The position numbers and the translations under genes were made by a program. A DNA stretch of 64,000 bases, taken from positions 1 to 64,000 of IMG/VR virus record IMGVR_UViG_3300012927_000005, one strand, 5' to 3'. Below are positions 30,678-38,313 of this stretch, piece after piece (position 1 is the first letter of the stretch; each line of letters starts with the position of its first letter). Source of the DNA: a virus. The notes beneath the pieces are model-generated. The model saw only the letters and a program-made list of their open reading frames with translations. It did not search any database and was not told where the DNA came from.

Positions 30678-31136
30678 ATGAATCTTTTAAAATGGGAACC
30701 ACAGATAAAAAAAGCAGTTAACATTTACGGTCGCAAAATATTTGGCTCGGACAAGCAGGATCTCACCCAAAACTGTTATGTGGCGATCCTTCGGGCGTCA
30801 GATAGAATTACTCAGGTGGAGCAGAACAGGGGAGAGGATGCAGCCAAGGGGTATGTATTTGTGATGTGCCGGAACGAGTTGTTGAGTTCTCAGCGTCCTC
30901 TGCGAAATGTTCATTTGGTACCATTTTTTGATACGGGCACCGCAGCGAAACAGCCGAATGAAAAATTACGCGATGCGGTAGAATGTTTGAAACCCGAAGA
31001 ACAAGAACTGCTATACGATGTTTATTATCAAGGATATAGCGTAAGTCAGCTAGCAAAAGCCGCAAACGTACCGATTGGCCGCTTACAGTATCATAAACAA
31101 AGAATTTTAAAGGAATTGAAGAAACTATGCCAGTAA
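30678..31136 (+). CDS. Sigma-70-family-like transcription factor (152 aa)
   Basis: Region 2-like N-terminus with DLTQNCYVAILRASDRI, then a linker, then region 4-like LKPEEQELLYDVYYQGYSVSQLAKAANVPIGRLQYHKQRILKELKKL, a helix-turn-helix with the sigma-4 spacing. Length fits ECF-type sigma factors. It may direct late transcription of the leftward virion arm, or a subset of phage promoters. A standalone phage regulator without RNA-polymerase contacts is the alternative. Confidence 0.78.
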   Translation: MNLLKWEPQIKKAVNIYGRKIFGSDKQDLTQNCYVAILRASDRITQVEQNRGEDAAKGYVFVMCRNELLSSQRPLRNVHLVPFFDTGTAAKQPNEKLRDAVECLKPEEQELLYDVYYQGYSVSQLAKAANVPIGRLQYHKQRILKELKKLCQ

Positions 31137-31489
31137 CACTTGACGAAAAAATTACAGTAGAATACAATGGTGAAAGATTCACAGGATCTTTGGTTGAAGT
31201 TGCACAGACCATTACAATTGTTTGTGAAAATACAAACTGTCAGAGGGGTGGATTTGACTCCGAGTCTCAGAGACGGACGATAAAGTCAGTTACTTTAGAC
31301 CCCCAAAACCCTGACAGCGTACCGGATGATGCTTGGGAAGTGCTCTACATCGTGAGCTACGATAACACGAAGCGGTCCTTCTGCTCGAAGGGCTGTCTCC
31401 AGAGTTTTCTCCAAGCCTACAGGCCGTTAAAGTCTCCGCGACCGAGTAATGTTGTCCAGTTTCCGGACGGCGAAGGGATAGTAGAATAA
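31127..31489 (+). CDS. Hypothetical protein with zinc-knuckle features (120 aa)
   Basis: Starts inside the sigma-like gene end. Cys pairs CENTNCQRGG and FCSKGCLQSFL at about 33 and 88 could bind zinc (as in FLZ/treble-clef modules). It contains a weak palindrome copy at 31453. The function is unknown. Confidence 0.65.
   Translation: MPVTLDEKITVEYNGERFTGSLVEVAQTITIVCENTNCQRGGFDSESQRRTIKSVTLDPQNPDSVPDDAWEVLYIVSYDNTKRSFCSKGCLQSFLQAYRPLKSPRPSNVVQFPDGEGIVE
31453..31469 (+). repeat. Dispersed 17-bp inverted repeat, copy 7 (variant core)
   Basis: TGTCCAGTTTCCGGACG: strong arms, one mismatch in the last base, core altered so orientation is ambiguous. Codon position 3 (V-Q-F-P-D). Confidence 0.55.
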
Positions 31490-31701
31490 TGCAAAAACTT
31501 ACCCGAGAACAGGCAGCAATAATCGCAGCTTATACGGGATACATGGCTGGTCCCTTCGATGATTTCCATAAGTACATTGAAGAAAAACTGGGACGGCCTG
31601 TTTGGACCCACGAAATAGCCAATCCCGAGGTCAATAAATCCATAAAAGATGCTGCAATGCCAGATTTTATGTCACTGTGCGCAGATGGAGTAGTAGAATA
31701 A
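31489..31701 (+). CDS. Small conserved-looking phage protein (70 aa)
   Basis: TAATG-coupled both sides. LTREQAAIIAAYTGYMAGPFDDFHKYIEEKLGRPVWTHE resembles a common short phage protein in which Ala-Tyr-Thr-Gly precedes a helix. It directly precedes the cell-wall hydrolase gene, so a lysis-related role is possible, but there is no direct evidence. Confidence 0.66.
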   Translation: MQKLTREQAAIIAAYTGYMAGPFDDFHKYIEEKLGRPVWTHEIANPEVNKSIKDAAMPDFMSLCADGVVE

Positions 31702-32258
31702 TGAATTTCGAAACATTCCAAAAATCCGTAAACGCTCTCAAAGCTTGGCGCTTGGCCGCAGATCAACCTTCCCATCATTTTCCAGATTCCCGAGACCCTG
31801 AGTTCCATAAACATCTGGTAGAGCAGGCAGTCACGAGCCAGGATTATGAAATCTCCATTGTTTGTCTGTGTTGCTGGAGAGAAAATCGAGAGGATTTATA
31901 CGCCGGTGAGATGGCTATTGCTCATGTAATTAACAACCGGGCGAAACGGGGATGGAACCACGGAAATCAATATATGAACGTGACCGCGAAGAACCAATTT
32001 TCTTCAATGGTAATTCCCGGAGATCTCCAACTGGATAAGTATCCGCTTGAAAATGATGTTGAGTTCGGAAAGTTGCTTGAGAATATCGACGATCTTTATA
32101 GAGGCGAATTGATAGACCGTACAGACGGAGCGGTGTACTATGCCAATCTGAAGTATATCCAACCCGGAGGTTGGTTTGCCCGAAACATAATTTCTAATTC
32201 TGCTAAGTTTCCGAGACTAGCTGTGATTGGACGCACAACGTACTTTGGAGAGAAATAA
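31701..32258 (+). CDS. SleB-type cell wall hydrolase (candidate endolysin)
   Basis: 185 aa; ATG at 31701 chosen for TAATG coupling. Catalytic pattern of the SleB/hydrolase_2 family: a Glu in YAGEMAIAHVINNRAKRGW near 72, then NQFSSM near 97, DLYRGELIDRTDGAVYYAN near 133 and GGWFARNI near 157. It cleaves peptidoglycan glycan strands. No signal peptide is seen, so a holin is needed for release. Unlike many phages, it lies in the early-side arm and not in the virion operon. Confidence 0.85.
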   Translation: MNFETFQKSVNALKAWRLAADQPSHHFPDSRDPEFHKHLVEQAVTSQDYEISIVCLCCWRENREDLYAGEMAIAHVINNRAKRGWNHGNQYMNVTAKNQFSSMVIPGDLQLDKYPLENDVEFGKLLENIDDLYRGELIDRTDGAVYYANLKYIQPGGWFARNIISNSAKFPRLAVIGRTTYFGEK

Positions 32259-32259
32259 T

Positions 32260-32538
32260 ATGGGAACCGGACGATCCTACGTCGAATCTAATGCTAGTCA
32301 ACATCAAAGTACTGATCAATTGAATATAACATCTCACGGTTGCAGTACAAAAATTTTTGCAAACGGAAAAACTGTATTTCATAGATTTAATTTTTCAAGT
32401 TCGGATATTCCAATAATCCGAAGCTACGAAGACGGAATAAAAGTTGGATGTACGTTCATTACCAACGAAGCCGTTGAACTTATCTACAATCTTCACAAAT
32501 CGTTTTTAGACGGTACCAATTCCAAAACACATCAATAG
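32260..32538 (+). CDS. Small hypothetical protein (92 aa)
   Basis: I chose the ATG at 32260. A Ser/Gln-rich start (MGTGRSYVESNASQHQ) is followed by a beta-rich part (CSTKIFANGKTVFHRFNFSSSD). It shares no recognisable family. A palindrome copy overlaps its stop. Confidence 0.6.
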   Translation: MGTGRSYVESNASQHQSTDQLNITSHGCSTKIFANGKTVFHRFNFSSSDIPIIRSYEDGIKVGCTFITNEAVELIYNLHKSFLDGTNSKTHQ

Positions 32539-32553
32539 TCCCTTTTCTGGATA
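32537..32553 (+). repeat. Dispersed 17-bp inverted repeat, copy 8 (intergenic)
   Basis: AGTCCCTTTTCTGGATA, three differences, just before the endonuclease VII-like start. The core is TTTTC on the sense strand, opposite to the intragenic copies. Confidence 0.6.
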
Positions 32554-32558
32554 GCCAA

Positions 32559-32993
32559 ATGCCAAAGAAATTTGATAAGAACCGCAGAAACAGAGACCTA
32601 CTCAAAAAATACGGTATAACCGAGCAGGAATATGAGCAGATGCTGGAACGACAAGGCGGTGTCTGCAAGATTTGTGGTAGGCCTCCTACCGGCAGAGCCT
32701 TACACGTAGAGCACGACCACAGACTTGTACACGCCAAGATTCGGACCCGAAAAACAGAAAAAGGATGGTGGGCTCAGACCGTAGACCCACGCTATCCTAA
32801 ACTGAATGTTGAGTTTGTTCTGCGAACCAAATCGGAAGCTATTAAAGCCGTCAAGCACGTGCTGCTTCGTTTCTCGATACGTTCGCTTAGTTGCTGGGCC
32901 TGTAACAGTATGTTAAAATGGGGTCACGATGATCCAAAAATTCTAATAAAGGCGGCTGAACTACTCCATGAGCACAACTCCAAATTCAACTGA
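32559..32993 (+). CDS. Endonuclease VII-like (recombination endonuclease) (144 aa)
   Basis: N-terminal basic helix LLKKYGITEQEYEQMLERQGGVCKICGR; the HNH fold follows with LHVEHDHRL, then LSCWACNSMLKWGHDDPKILIKAAELLHEH. This is the Endo VII pattern including the N-terminal YGIT-x-x-Y helix. It probably resolves Holliday-type branches before packaging, matching ERF recombination. Confidence 0.87.
   Translation: MPKKFDKNRRNRDLLKKYGITEQEYEQMLERQGGVCKICGRPPTGRALHVEHDHRLVHAKIRTRKTEKGWWAQTVDPRYPKLNVEFVLRTKSEAIKAVKHVLLRFSIRSLSCWACNSMLKWGHDDPKILIKAAELLHEHNSKFN
32968..32983 (+). repeat. 16-bp start-codon repeat (copy 1 of 2)
   Basis: ATGAGCACAACTCCAA is identical to 33204-33219; both copies open genes encoding MSTTP. 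Confidence 0.85.
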
Positions 32994-33207
32994 AACAGAA
33001 ACCAGCGAAGTTATCACTCAACAAAATTACGACGAGTTGTGGAACGAAGCTGAGAAAATTCGTATACAACGAGACGACGCAGAACGGGTGTTGTACGCAT
33101 TATACATGACTCGTGCTCTTATGTCAGAAGGAAGGGATTGTCTCGCGGTGGATGAGTACGTTGCTCCTGCAAAAGTTCTACTGCGGAAAAGAGGAAGAAT
33201 CGAATGA
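32968..33207 (+). CDS. Small hypothetical protein (79 aa)
   Basis: Its first 16 bases (ATGAGCACAACTCCAA) repeat exactly at the next gene's start (33204). The body is helical (YDELWNEAEKIRIQRDDAERVL). The function is unknown. Confidence 0.65.
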   Translation: MSTTPNSTETETSEVITQQNYDELWNEAEKIRIQRDDAERVLYALYMTRALMSEGRDCLAVDEYVAPAKVLLRKRGRIE

Positions 33208-33219
33208 GCACAACTCCAA
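33204..33219 (+). repeat. 16-bp start-codon repeat (copy 2 of 2)
   Basis: ATGAGCACAACTCCAA, the exact copy of 32968-32983. Confidence 0.85.
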
Positions 33220-33944
33220 GTACTCCTAACATAATTATCGAATCTCCAGCGCAAGCTGTTAGCTGGTTAAAACAACATGAACGTATAATTTTAGTCGTTC
33301 TGGGTTTGGCTGTTGCGCTTTGGCTAGGCAATAAGTGGCTGAACTACTCGTCCAAAAACGACGATGCGAAGTTAACTGCTGCGCAACAAGTTTTGACCAC
33401 GCAACAACAGCAAAACCAGCAATTGGCTCAGAAGATTGATACAGAAACCCAACAGTACGTATCTCTGTCCACCCAGTTGGCCGCTCAAAACCAACAATTA
33501 CTCGCAGTCATTGCCCAGCGTAACCAAGCTACCACAGTTCAGCAGCAAAAAGATCAGGTTCTGCCTTTAAGTGATCTAGGCGCTCGCTGGCACCTGCTCG
33601 TCCCTCAAGGAACCGTATCCAACACCCCATCCGGACTGTTGGCCGACGAATCCGCCTCCCGAGCCACTGTCTCTCAACTAGAAGAAGTCCCCACCTTACA
33701 GCAGAATTTCGCGGACGATGAAAAAATCATCCAGTCAAAGAATCAACAACTGGACTCTTCAACTAGTCTCAACTCAGACTACAAGAAGCAGGTGGACGGT
33801 TTGAACCTTCAATTGACAGATGCAGATAGAGTGTGCAACGATAAAATCAAGAGCGTGACCGCAAAAGGTCGTAAGTCAAAACTGAAGTGGTTTCTTACTG
33901 GACTTGGTATCGGGGCCGGGTTGGTAGCGAAAGCAGTACTATGA
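33204..33944 (+). CDS. Coiled-coil membrane protein, possible spanin or virion-associated (246 aa)
   Basis: N-terminal tail, then one transmembrane helix at about 28-45 (IILVVLGLAVALWLG), a long Gln-rich coiled coil (55-110), a soluble region and a C-terminal hydrophobic stretch (WFLTGLGIGAGLVAKAVL). The layout is like an inner-membrane spanin (Rz), but unusually long and with a second hydrophobic end. Lysis gene 1.5 kb upstream supports this weakly; a structural coiled coil is the alternative. Confidence 0.6.
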   Translation: MSTTPSTPNIIIESPAQAVSWLKQHERIILVVLGLAVALWLGNKWLNYSSKNDDAKLTAAQQVLTTQQQQNQQLAQKIDTETQQYVSLSTQLAAQNQQLLAVIAQRNQATTVQQQKDQVLPLSDLGARWHLLVPQGTVSNTPSGLLADESASRATVSQLEEVPTLQQNFADDEKIIQSKNQQLDSSTSLNSDYKKQVDGLNLQLTDADRVCNDKIKSVTAKGRKSKLKWFLTGLGIGAGLVAKAVL

Positions 33945-33972
33945 ATATACGGGACAGGAAAGGTGGTCGGTA

Positions 33973-34125
33973 GTGGCTACATATCATAAGATTTTGGTTG
34001 AATTGCGGGACGAAGATGACGGCTGTTTCGAGGAAATATCGAAAATGGTAGAGGTCGCTCTACTACACAACTTGACAGACAGCAGTATAGAGTTTACTCT
34101 GACTGAGTACGAGGAGGAAGTATGA
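33973..34125 (+). CDS. Small acidic protein (50 aa)
   Basis: GTG start. MATYHKILVELRDEDDGCFEE with an acidic C-terminus LTEYEEEV. The stop overlaps the next ATG. The 28 bases before it hold only a 10-codon open frame. Confidence 0.55.
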   Translation: MATYHKILVELRDEDDGCFEEISKMVEVALLHNLTDSSIEFTLTEYEEEV

Positions 34126-34289
34126 AAAAGTTCATACACGGGGTTTTAATCGGATACAGCGCAGCCACACTGGTTATATATGGGTTCGGAACGCATCATT
34201 TTGGAGACATCATTGCTGGCGTGTTTCTGGTCGGAAGCTGGTTATACCTCGACTTTACGACAACCTTCACAGACAAGGATTCAAAATGA
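34122..34289 (+). CDS. Small membrane protein (55 aa)
   Basis: ATGA-coupled, preceded by GAGGAGGAAGT. Two hydrophobic stretches at 4-22 (FIHGVLIGYSAATLVIYGF) and 29-45 (IIAGVFLVGSWLYL). Possibly holin-like in size, but no further evidence. Confidence 0.6.
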   Translation: MKKFIHGVLIGYSAATLVIYGFGTHHFGDIIAGVFLVGSWLYLDFTTTFTDKDSK

Positions 34290-34570
34290 CCCATTTTCTC
34301 CTTGCTTTGAGCATGCTTATTTCCGCAAAAGATTATAAAGCAAATACCGTTCCACCAACAATAGTCACGGAATTCAAGGACGGCGGAGCTTATGTAGTTG
34401 GCTTGGATGGTAAAATCCGAACCTGCCTGCCGATAGAATACAGCCTTCTAGTTCGAATCGAGAGAACCAAGGGTCAGGACCTTAATTTCTACTACGCGGT
34501 TCCAGGAGTACGGCTATTTCCTGACAAAGATACGCACTATACAGTCCTGTGCGTTTTGGTGAAACCATGA
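34286..34570 (+). CDS. Small putative exported protein (94 aa)
   Basis: MTHFLLALSMLISAKDYKAN could be a weak signal peptide (cleavage after SA). The mature part is beta-rich (GGAYVVGLDGKIRTCLP, NFYYAVPGVRLF). ATGA coupling upstream and downstream. Export is uncertain. Confidence 0.58.
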   Translation: MTHFLLALSMLISAKDYKANTVPPTIVTEFKDGGAYVVGLDGKIRTCLPIEYSLLVRIERTKGQDLNFYYAVPGVRLFPDKDTHYTVLCVLVKP

Positions 34571-35847
34571 CAAATAAAAAAATTTCCACCGAGTTACAAG
34601 AAAAAATCCGGGAAGCAAAACGACTAGATCCTTCACTGTCCAGCAGAAAACTGGGAGAACGATTTGGTGTTCACAACACTACCGTGCTTAAGACTCTTGG
34701 GGAAAAAAGTCCAGAAAATGGACAGATTCTGACAGAGCAGTCAGAAGTTTCTGGAAATGACTGGACTATTTCTCTTCCGAAAACGCGGATTCACACGCTG
34801 GAAGAGTTATTGGAATACTGTAAGGTAGATTTGTTGGTCTGGGAGGCAGAACGTTTCGTTTGTAACAAGTATGAGATGGGAGCTAAGAACGAAAAGGGAG
34901 ATTTGGTTGTTGAGCCTTTGTTCCAAGTTAAAGCGTTTCTGAAGAAGAAGGTTCACGTAGCGAACGCTATCAAGGAGATCGAAGCACTTAAGGAAAAAGC
35001 AAAGAACTATTCTCCAGAACCTCCTCCAGTTCTTAAACCTAAGACCTCTTCTTACATGTTAGAGCTTGCGCTCGTTGATCATCATTTCGGGAAACTTGGT
35101 TGGCAACCAGAAACTGGTAGCAAAAGTTATGATATAAAGGTCGCGGAAAAGATTTATTGGGAAGCATTTAACACTCTTATTGATCGCACAAAGACTTTCA
35201 CTTTTGATGAAATAGTCATGGTTATCGGAAATGATTTATTTCAGAGTGACACTGCTGAAGGAACTACGACTAAAGGAACTCCAGTTTCTACCGACGGACG
35301 GTACCACAAAGTATTTACTCTAGTACGCGATACCATGATTAAATCTATCGAAGCTCTTCGTCCTTTGGCTAGAAAAATCAAGGTTGTGATGGTAAGTGGT
35401 AATCATGATTCTCTGTCCGTATTTTCTTTAGGCTCTAGTCTGGAGATGTTCTTCTTTCGATACGATGATGTGGAAATAGATAACAGTCCTCGAATGAGAA
35501 AGTACTACCAGTACGGTAGTAATATGCTACTGTGGACTCACGGTCACAAGACAAAACTGTCAAATTTGCCTATTTTGATGGCCACAGAACAGCCAAAAAT
35601 GTTCGGGGCTACCAAGTATAGAGAAGCCCACACTGGTCATAAGCACACAAGTCAATCTGAGTTGATCATACTAAAGGATGGAGATGAGAACCACGGTGTC
35701 CGAGTACGTATTCTGCCTGCCTTGTGCGGAGTGGATGACTACCACGCAGATCATGGTTTTGTTGGGAACCTGCGATCAAGTGAAGCGTTCGTGTGGGAGA
35801 AGTCGTCCGGTATCGTAACTATCGCCATGTACACTGATCCGGATTAA
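34567..35847 (+). CDS. Metallophosphoesterase with N-terminal helix-turn-helix (426 aa)
   Basis: The first 50 residues form an HTH (LDPSLSSRKLGERFGVHNTTVLKTL), followed by a linker, then a phosphoesterase core: VDHHFGK near 176, IGNDLFQSD near 225, VSGNHDS near 281, WTHGHKTK near 327 and HTGHKHTSQ near 350. DHH, GND and GNHD are intact. A DNA-binding end on a nuclease-type core suggests a DNA-directed nuclease (SbcD/Mre11-like), but this is inference. A palindrome copy lies at 34708, near the HTH end. Confidence 0.82.
   Translation: MTNKKISTELQEKIREAKRLDPSLSSRKLGERFGVHNTTVLKTLGEKSPENGQILTEQSEVSGNDWTISLPKTRIHTLEELLEYCKVDLLVWEAERFVCNKYEMGAKNEKGDLVVEPLFQVKAFLKKKVHVANAIKEIEALKEKAKNYSPEPPPVLKPKTSSYMLELALVDHHFGKLGWQPETGSKSYDIKVAEKIYWEAFNTLIDRTKTFTFDEIVMVIGNDLFQSDTAEGTTTKGTPVSTDGRYHKVFTLVRDTMIKSIEALRPLARKIKVVMVSGNHDSLSVFSLGSSLEMFFFRYDDVEIDNSPRMRKYYQYGSNMLLWTHGHKTKLSNLPILMATEQPKMFGATKYREAHTGHKHTSQSELIILKDGDENHGVRVRILPALCGVDDYHADHGFVGNLRSSEAFVWEKSSGIVTIAMYTDPD
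34708..34724 (+). repeat. Dispersed 17-bp inverted repeat, copy 9
   Basis: AGTCCAGAAAATGGACA, one difference at the first base. Codon position 1 (S-P-E-N-G-Q), the same peptide as copy 3. Confidence 0.78.
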
Positions 35848-35852
35848 TAGTC

Positions 35853-36614
35853 ATGTCTAAAGAAAAACAAACACATTGCTTACGAGGACACGAAAGAACT
35901 CCTGAAAATACAACCAAGAGTCACGGTTGTAGAATATGTGCTAACGAAAGCAATAGAAGACACAGAGCGAACAACCCAGAGAGGTTTAACAGATCCTATC
36001 AAAAACATGCTGAGAAAATGTTGGAATGGAACTTACATAATATAGATTCTCTACCCAAAGAAATAGTTTGTTCAAAATGCAATAATCTTCTATCTCGTGA
36101 TTGTTTTACGCCTAATCTAAGAAAGAAGAGAGGCGCTGCGGCTTGGTGTAAGAGTTGTATAACTGCTAAAAGTAAAGCTATCAAAAAGAGAAACCAAGAC
36201 GCCGGGTTCTGTAGATGCGGAAATCCACCTAAAGAAAGTTTTAAGCAGTGTGTCGAGTGCATTCAAGCAGAAAGAGTTAAACGAATACACGAAAGAAATT
36301 TGATTTTAGATGCGTACGGTAGAAAATGTCAGTGTCCAGGATGTGATATAGATATTCCTGAATTTTTAACCATCGATCATATATTTGACGATGGAGCACA
36401 GCATAGACGAGAACTATCTACTACCGGAAATGATCGATCTTGCGTAGGAGCAACATTTTATAGGTGGCTTATACGAAACAATTTTCCTAAAGATAGATTT
36501 CAATTATTGTGCATGAATTGTAATTTTGCTAAAGCTAAGGGCGGATGTCCTCATACAAGAAATAAGGAGAAATATGATTACTATAGGAGTGACCGGTCGT
36601 TGCAGATCTGGTAA
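35853..36614 (+). CDS. HNH endonuclease with N-terminal zinc ribbons (253 aa)
   Basis: Homing-type enzyme. Three zinc ribbons in the N-terminal half (RICANES, CSKCNNLL...CKSC, CGNPPK...CVEC) precede the HNH: CQCPGCDIDIPEFLTIDHIFDDG near 150-175, GATFYRWLIRNNFP, and LLCMNCNFAKAKGGCPH near 215. It overlaps the kinase gene start by 41 bases, so it was inserted between the phosphoesterase and kinase. Confidence 0.87.
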   Translation: MSKEKQTHCLRGHERTPENTTKSHGCRICANESNRRHRANNPERFNRSYQKHAEKMLEWNLHNIDSLPKEIVCSKCNNLLSRDCFTPNLRKKRGAAAWCKSCITAKSKAIKKRNQDAGFCRCGNPPKESFKQCVECIQAERVKRIHERNLILDAYGRKCQCPGCDIDIPEFLTIDHIFDDGAQHRRELSTTGNDRSCVGATFYRWLIRNNFPKDRFQLLCMNCNFAKAKGGCPHTRNKEKYDYYRSDRSLQIW

Positions 36615-37134
36615 ATCGACGGTAGCGAAATCTGTCGTAAAAGAAGCAAACAAAAAAGGACTGACTGCGGAAATATTTGAACTGAGCGCGTACGTATTGA
36701 AGGATGCTATCAGCCAAGGTTTAATTCCTATTGGAAAATCCAGGGAGGATCTTACTCCAAAAGAAGTTGAGCAGCTTGTGGTTGTGGGTACTCAGCGCCG
36801 AGAGGAACATCCCGACTACTGGATCAGGATGATGAAGAGAGACGTTCGGGAGAGAAAGGCTGATGTCGCGATTATACCAAACGTACGATATCTCAACGAA
36901 GCACAAGCAGTCAGGGATTTGGGTGGAAATATAGTTCGCGTCCAAGCTTACGTGGCCGATAACGTCGAGTGGGTATCGCGGGATCGCGACCCCAATCATT
37001 CTTCCGAGATAGAGAACTACCAAATCCAAGCTGACTACTTTTTGGTGACACGCCGAGGTCAATCATACCTTCTTGGCCGTCAAGCGGCCACGTTGTTTAA
37101 CTACCTTATAGATGGAGCGGATCATGCAAACTAA
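36574..37134 (+). CDS. Deoxynucleoside monophosphate kinase-like (186 aa)
   Basis: P-loop kinase; ATG at 36574 follows AAGGAGAAAT. Walker A GRCRSGKS at about 8-15. RMMKRDVRERKADVAIIPNVRYLNEAQAVRDLGGNIVRV fits the NMP-binding and lid region of phage dNMP kinases (T4 gp1-like). It probably supplies dNDPs for replication with the HD phosphohydrolase just downstream. Confidence 0.82.
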   Translation: MITIGVTGRCRSGKSTVAKSVVKEANKKGLTAEIFELSAYVLKDAISQGLIPIGKSREDLTPKEVEQLVVVGTQRREEHPDYWIRMMKRDVRERKADVAIIPNVRYLNEAQAVRDLGGNIVRVQAYVADNVEWVSRDRDPNHSSEIENYQIQADYFLVTRRGQSYLLGRQAATLFNYLIDGADHAN

Positions 37135-37372
37135 TGAACTATTGCTTGAATCTGGTATCACAAAAGACGACCCTGATTATTGGAAACATTTTAATCTATG
37201 TCACGCATCTTTGTCGCCTTTAGGTATAAGAAATGGTTTAGATCCGCGTATTAAAAAAGTAATGACCGAAAAAGGTTTAGGAAATATGACAGAGAATGGA
37301 AGAAAACACCTTATCGCCTCCTTCGCGTCTATTTTGGATCGTTTACAGGAGGTGGAATTAAATGCCAATTAG
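37124..37372 (+). CDS. Small hypothetical protein (82 aa)
   Basis: ATG at 37124 follows GATGGAGCGG; an ATG at 37112 is also in frame. It overlaps the kinase end by 11 and the next start by 11. Helical, with HFNLCHASLSPLGIRNGLDPRI. The function is unknown. Confidence 0.62.
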   Translation: MQTNELLLESGITKDDPDYWKHFNLCHASLSPLGIRNGLDPRIKKVMTEKGLGNMTENGRKHLIASFASILDRLQEVELNAN

Positions 37373-37952
37373 CGAAGAAGGTCTTCACCATCCAAAGCCA
37401 TTTATATTCTCCCACTCGGGGCAAAAGATAGGTCCCGGGTACCAAGCACCCAGTGTTGAGGACATCGCCGTATCTCTTGGCCGCATCTGTAGGTTTGCTG
37501 GGCACGGATTGAAGTTTTGGAGCGTGTTGTTGCATTCTTTTGTCGTTCAAGATCTCGTATGTGAAGAAGCCAAAGGGATCGCGATACTACATGATGCCTC
37601 AGAAACGGTTTTTTCGGACATCCCTACCCCGTTTAAGGAAGATAAGACTCGACTAATGGAAGCCGATCTTCTAAATACTATATTCAGAGAGCATTTGTCA
37701 AACAAGCACTACAAGTCTTATCATCTAAATCCTGATATATGGAAAATGGTTAAAATCGCGGATACTGAAGCTTTTCTCGGAGAAGTAGGTGTAATTGGTA
37801 CAAAGGCGTTACGAAGTTTGTACCCCGAGCGGTCAGTAAAAGCGGAAAAGCTGGTTCGAAAATATCTGAAGAAATATAGTGTACTGGATACAGTTAGCAA
37901 TGAAGGTATAGCTGTTATAGATTTTATTCGCCGTGTAAAGGATTATCAATGA
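37362..37952 (+). CDS. HD-domain phosphohydrolase, YfbR-like (196 aa)
   Basis: Probable dNMP/nucleotide 5'-phosphohydrolase. IAVSLGRICRFAGH near 31-43, then LLHSFVVQD near 54, ILHDASETVFSDIPTPFK near 74 and KIADTEAF near 128: the H...HD...D metal set, with the DIPTPFK segment typical of the YfbR type. Matches its kinase neighbour in nucleotide-pool control. Confidence 0.86.
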   Translation: MPISEEGLHHPKPFIFSHSGQKIGPGYQAPSVEDIAVSLGRICRFAGHGLKFWSVLLHSFVVQDLVCEEAKGIAILHDASETVFSDIPTPFKEDKTRLMEADLLNTIFREHLSNKHYKSYHLNPDIWKMVKIADTEAFLGEVGVIGTKALRSLYPERSVKAEKLVRKYLKKYSVLDTVSNEGIAVIDFIRRVKDYQ

Positions 37953-38146
37953 AAAAATTTACACCATCGGCTCCTCAATGTTCTTTTTGCAAAAAGACTA
38001 TATACGGTACTTTGGAGGCTGCTCGCGCCAGCGTTGAACACATTAAGCAAACTGTGGGTCTGTACAAACCTTATTTACGCGCTATGCTATCAGCCTATCC
38101 TTGTCCGCGTAGCAAAGTTTATCATATAGGACACAAACGATTTTGA
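37949..38146 (+). CDS. Small Cys-containing basic protein (65 aa)
   Basis: Last gene of the rightward array, ATGA-coupled. MKKFTPSAPQCSFCKKTIYG has a CxxC, and the C-terminus carries PCPRSKVYHIGHKRF, so a zinc ribbon is likely. It is followed by a palindrome copy and the terminator. Confidence 0.64.
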   Translation: MKKFTPSAPQCSFCKKTIYGTLEAARASVEHIKQTVGLYKPYLRAMLSAYPCPRSKVYHIGHKRF

Positions 38147-38150
38147 TAAC

Positions 38151-38167
38151 CGTCCGTTTTCTGGACA
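38151..38167 (+). repeat. Dispersed 17-bp inverted repeat, copy 10 (intergenic)
   Basis: CGTCCGTTTTCTGGACA, one difference, four bases before the terminator of the rightward array. TTTTC on the sense strand, reversed relative to intragenic copies. Confidence 0.78.
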
Positions 38168-38171
38168 AATA

Positions 38172-38195
38172 AAAACCCCTCAATTGAGGGGTTTT
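38172..38195 (+). terminator. Intrinsic terminator of the rightward operon (bidirectional)
   Basis: AAAACCCCTCAATTGAGGGGTTTT is a perfect 24-base palindrome with a GC-rich stem and U-run on both strands. It ends the 38-kb gene array. Confidence 0.93.
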
Positions 38196-38253
38196 GTCGT
38201 ATATACTTGTTGTTGAGTAATGACGTTAGGAGAATAAAAGGTGAAGATTTTTG

Positions 38254-38282
38254 TTGACTTTTCTCTAAAAATTTGATATAAT
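38254..38282 (+). promoter_or_regulatory. Consensus sigma-70 promoter for the HNH gene
   Basis: TTGACT (38254-38259), 17 bases, TATAAT (38277-38282), with TGA just before the -10, i.e. extended -10. The nearest gene is the HNH at 38314. It lies between the array terminator and the gene. Confidence 0.9.
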
Positions 38283-38313
38283 ATAGTTATATTTCAGTGA
38301 CTTAGAGGTTTGT

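Noticed and set aside
33942-33974. Ten-codon frame after the coiled-coil membrane gene
   Set aside because: Too short, no motif; possibly a coupling leader for the next GTG start.
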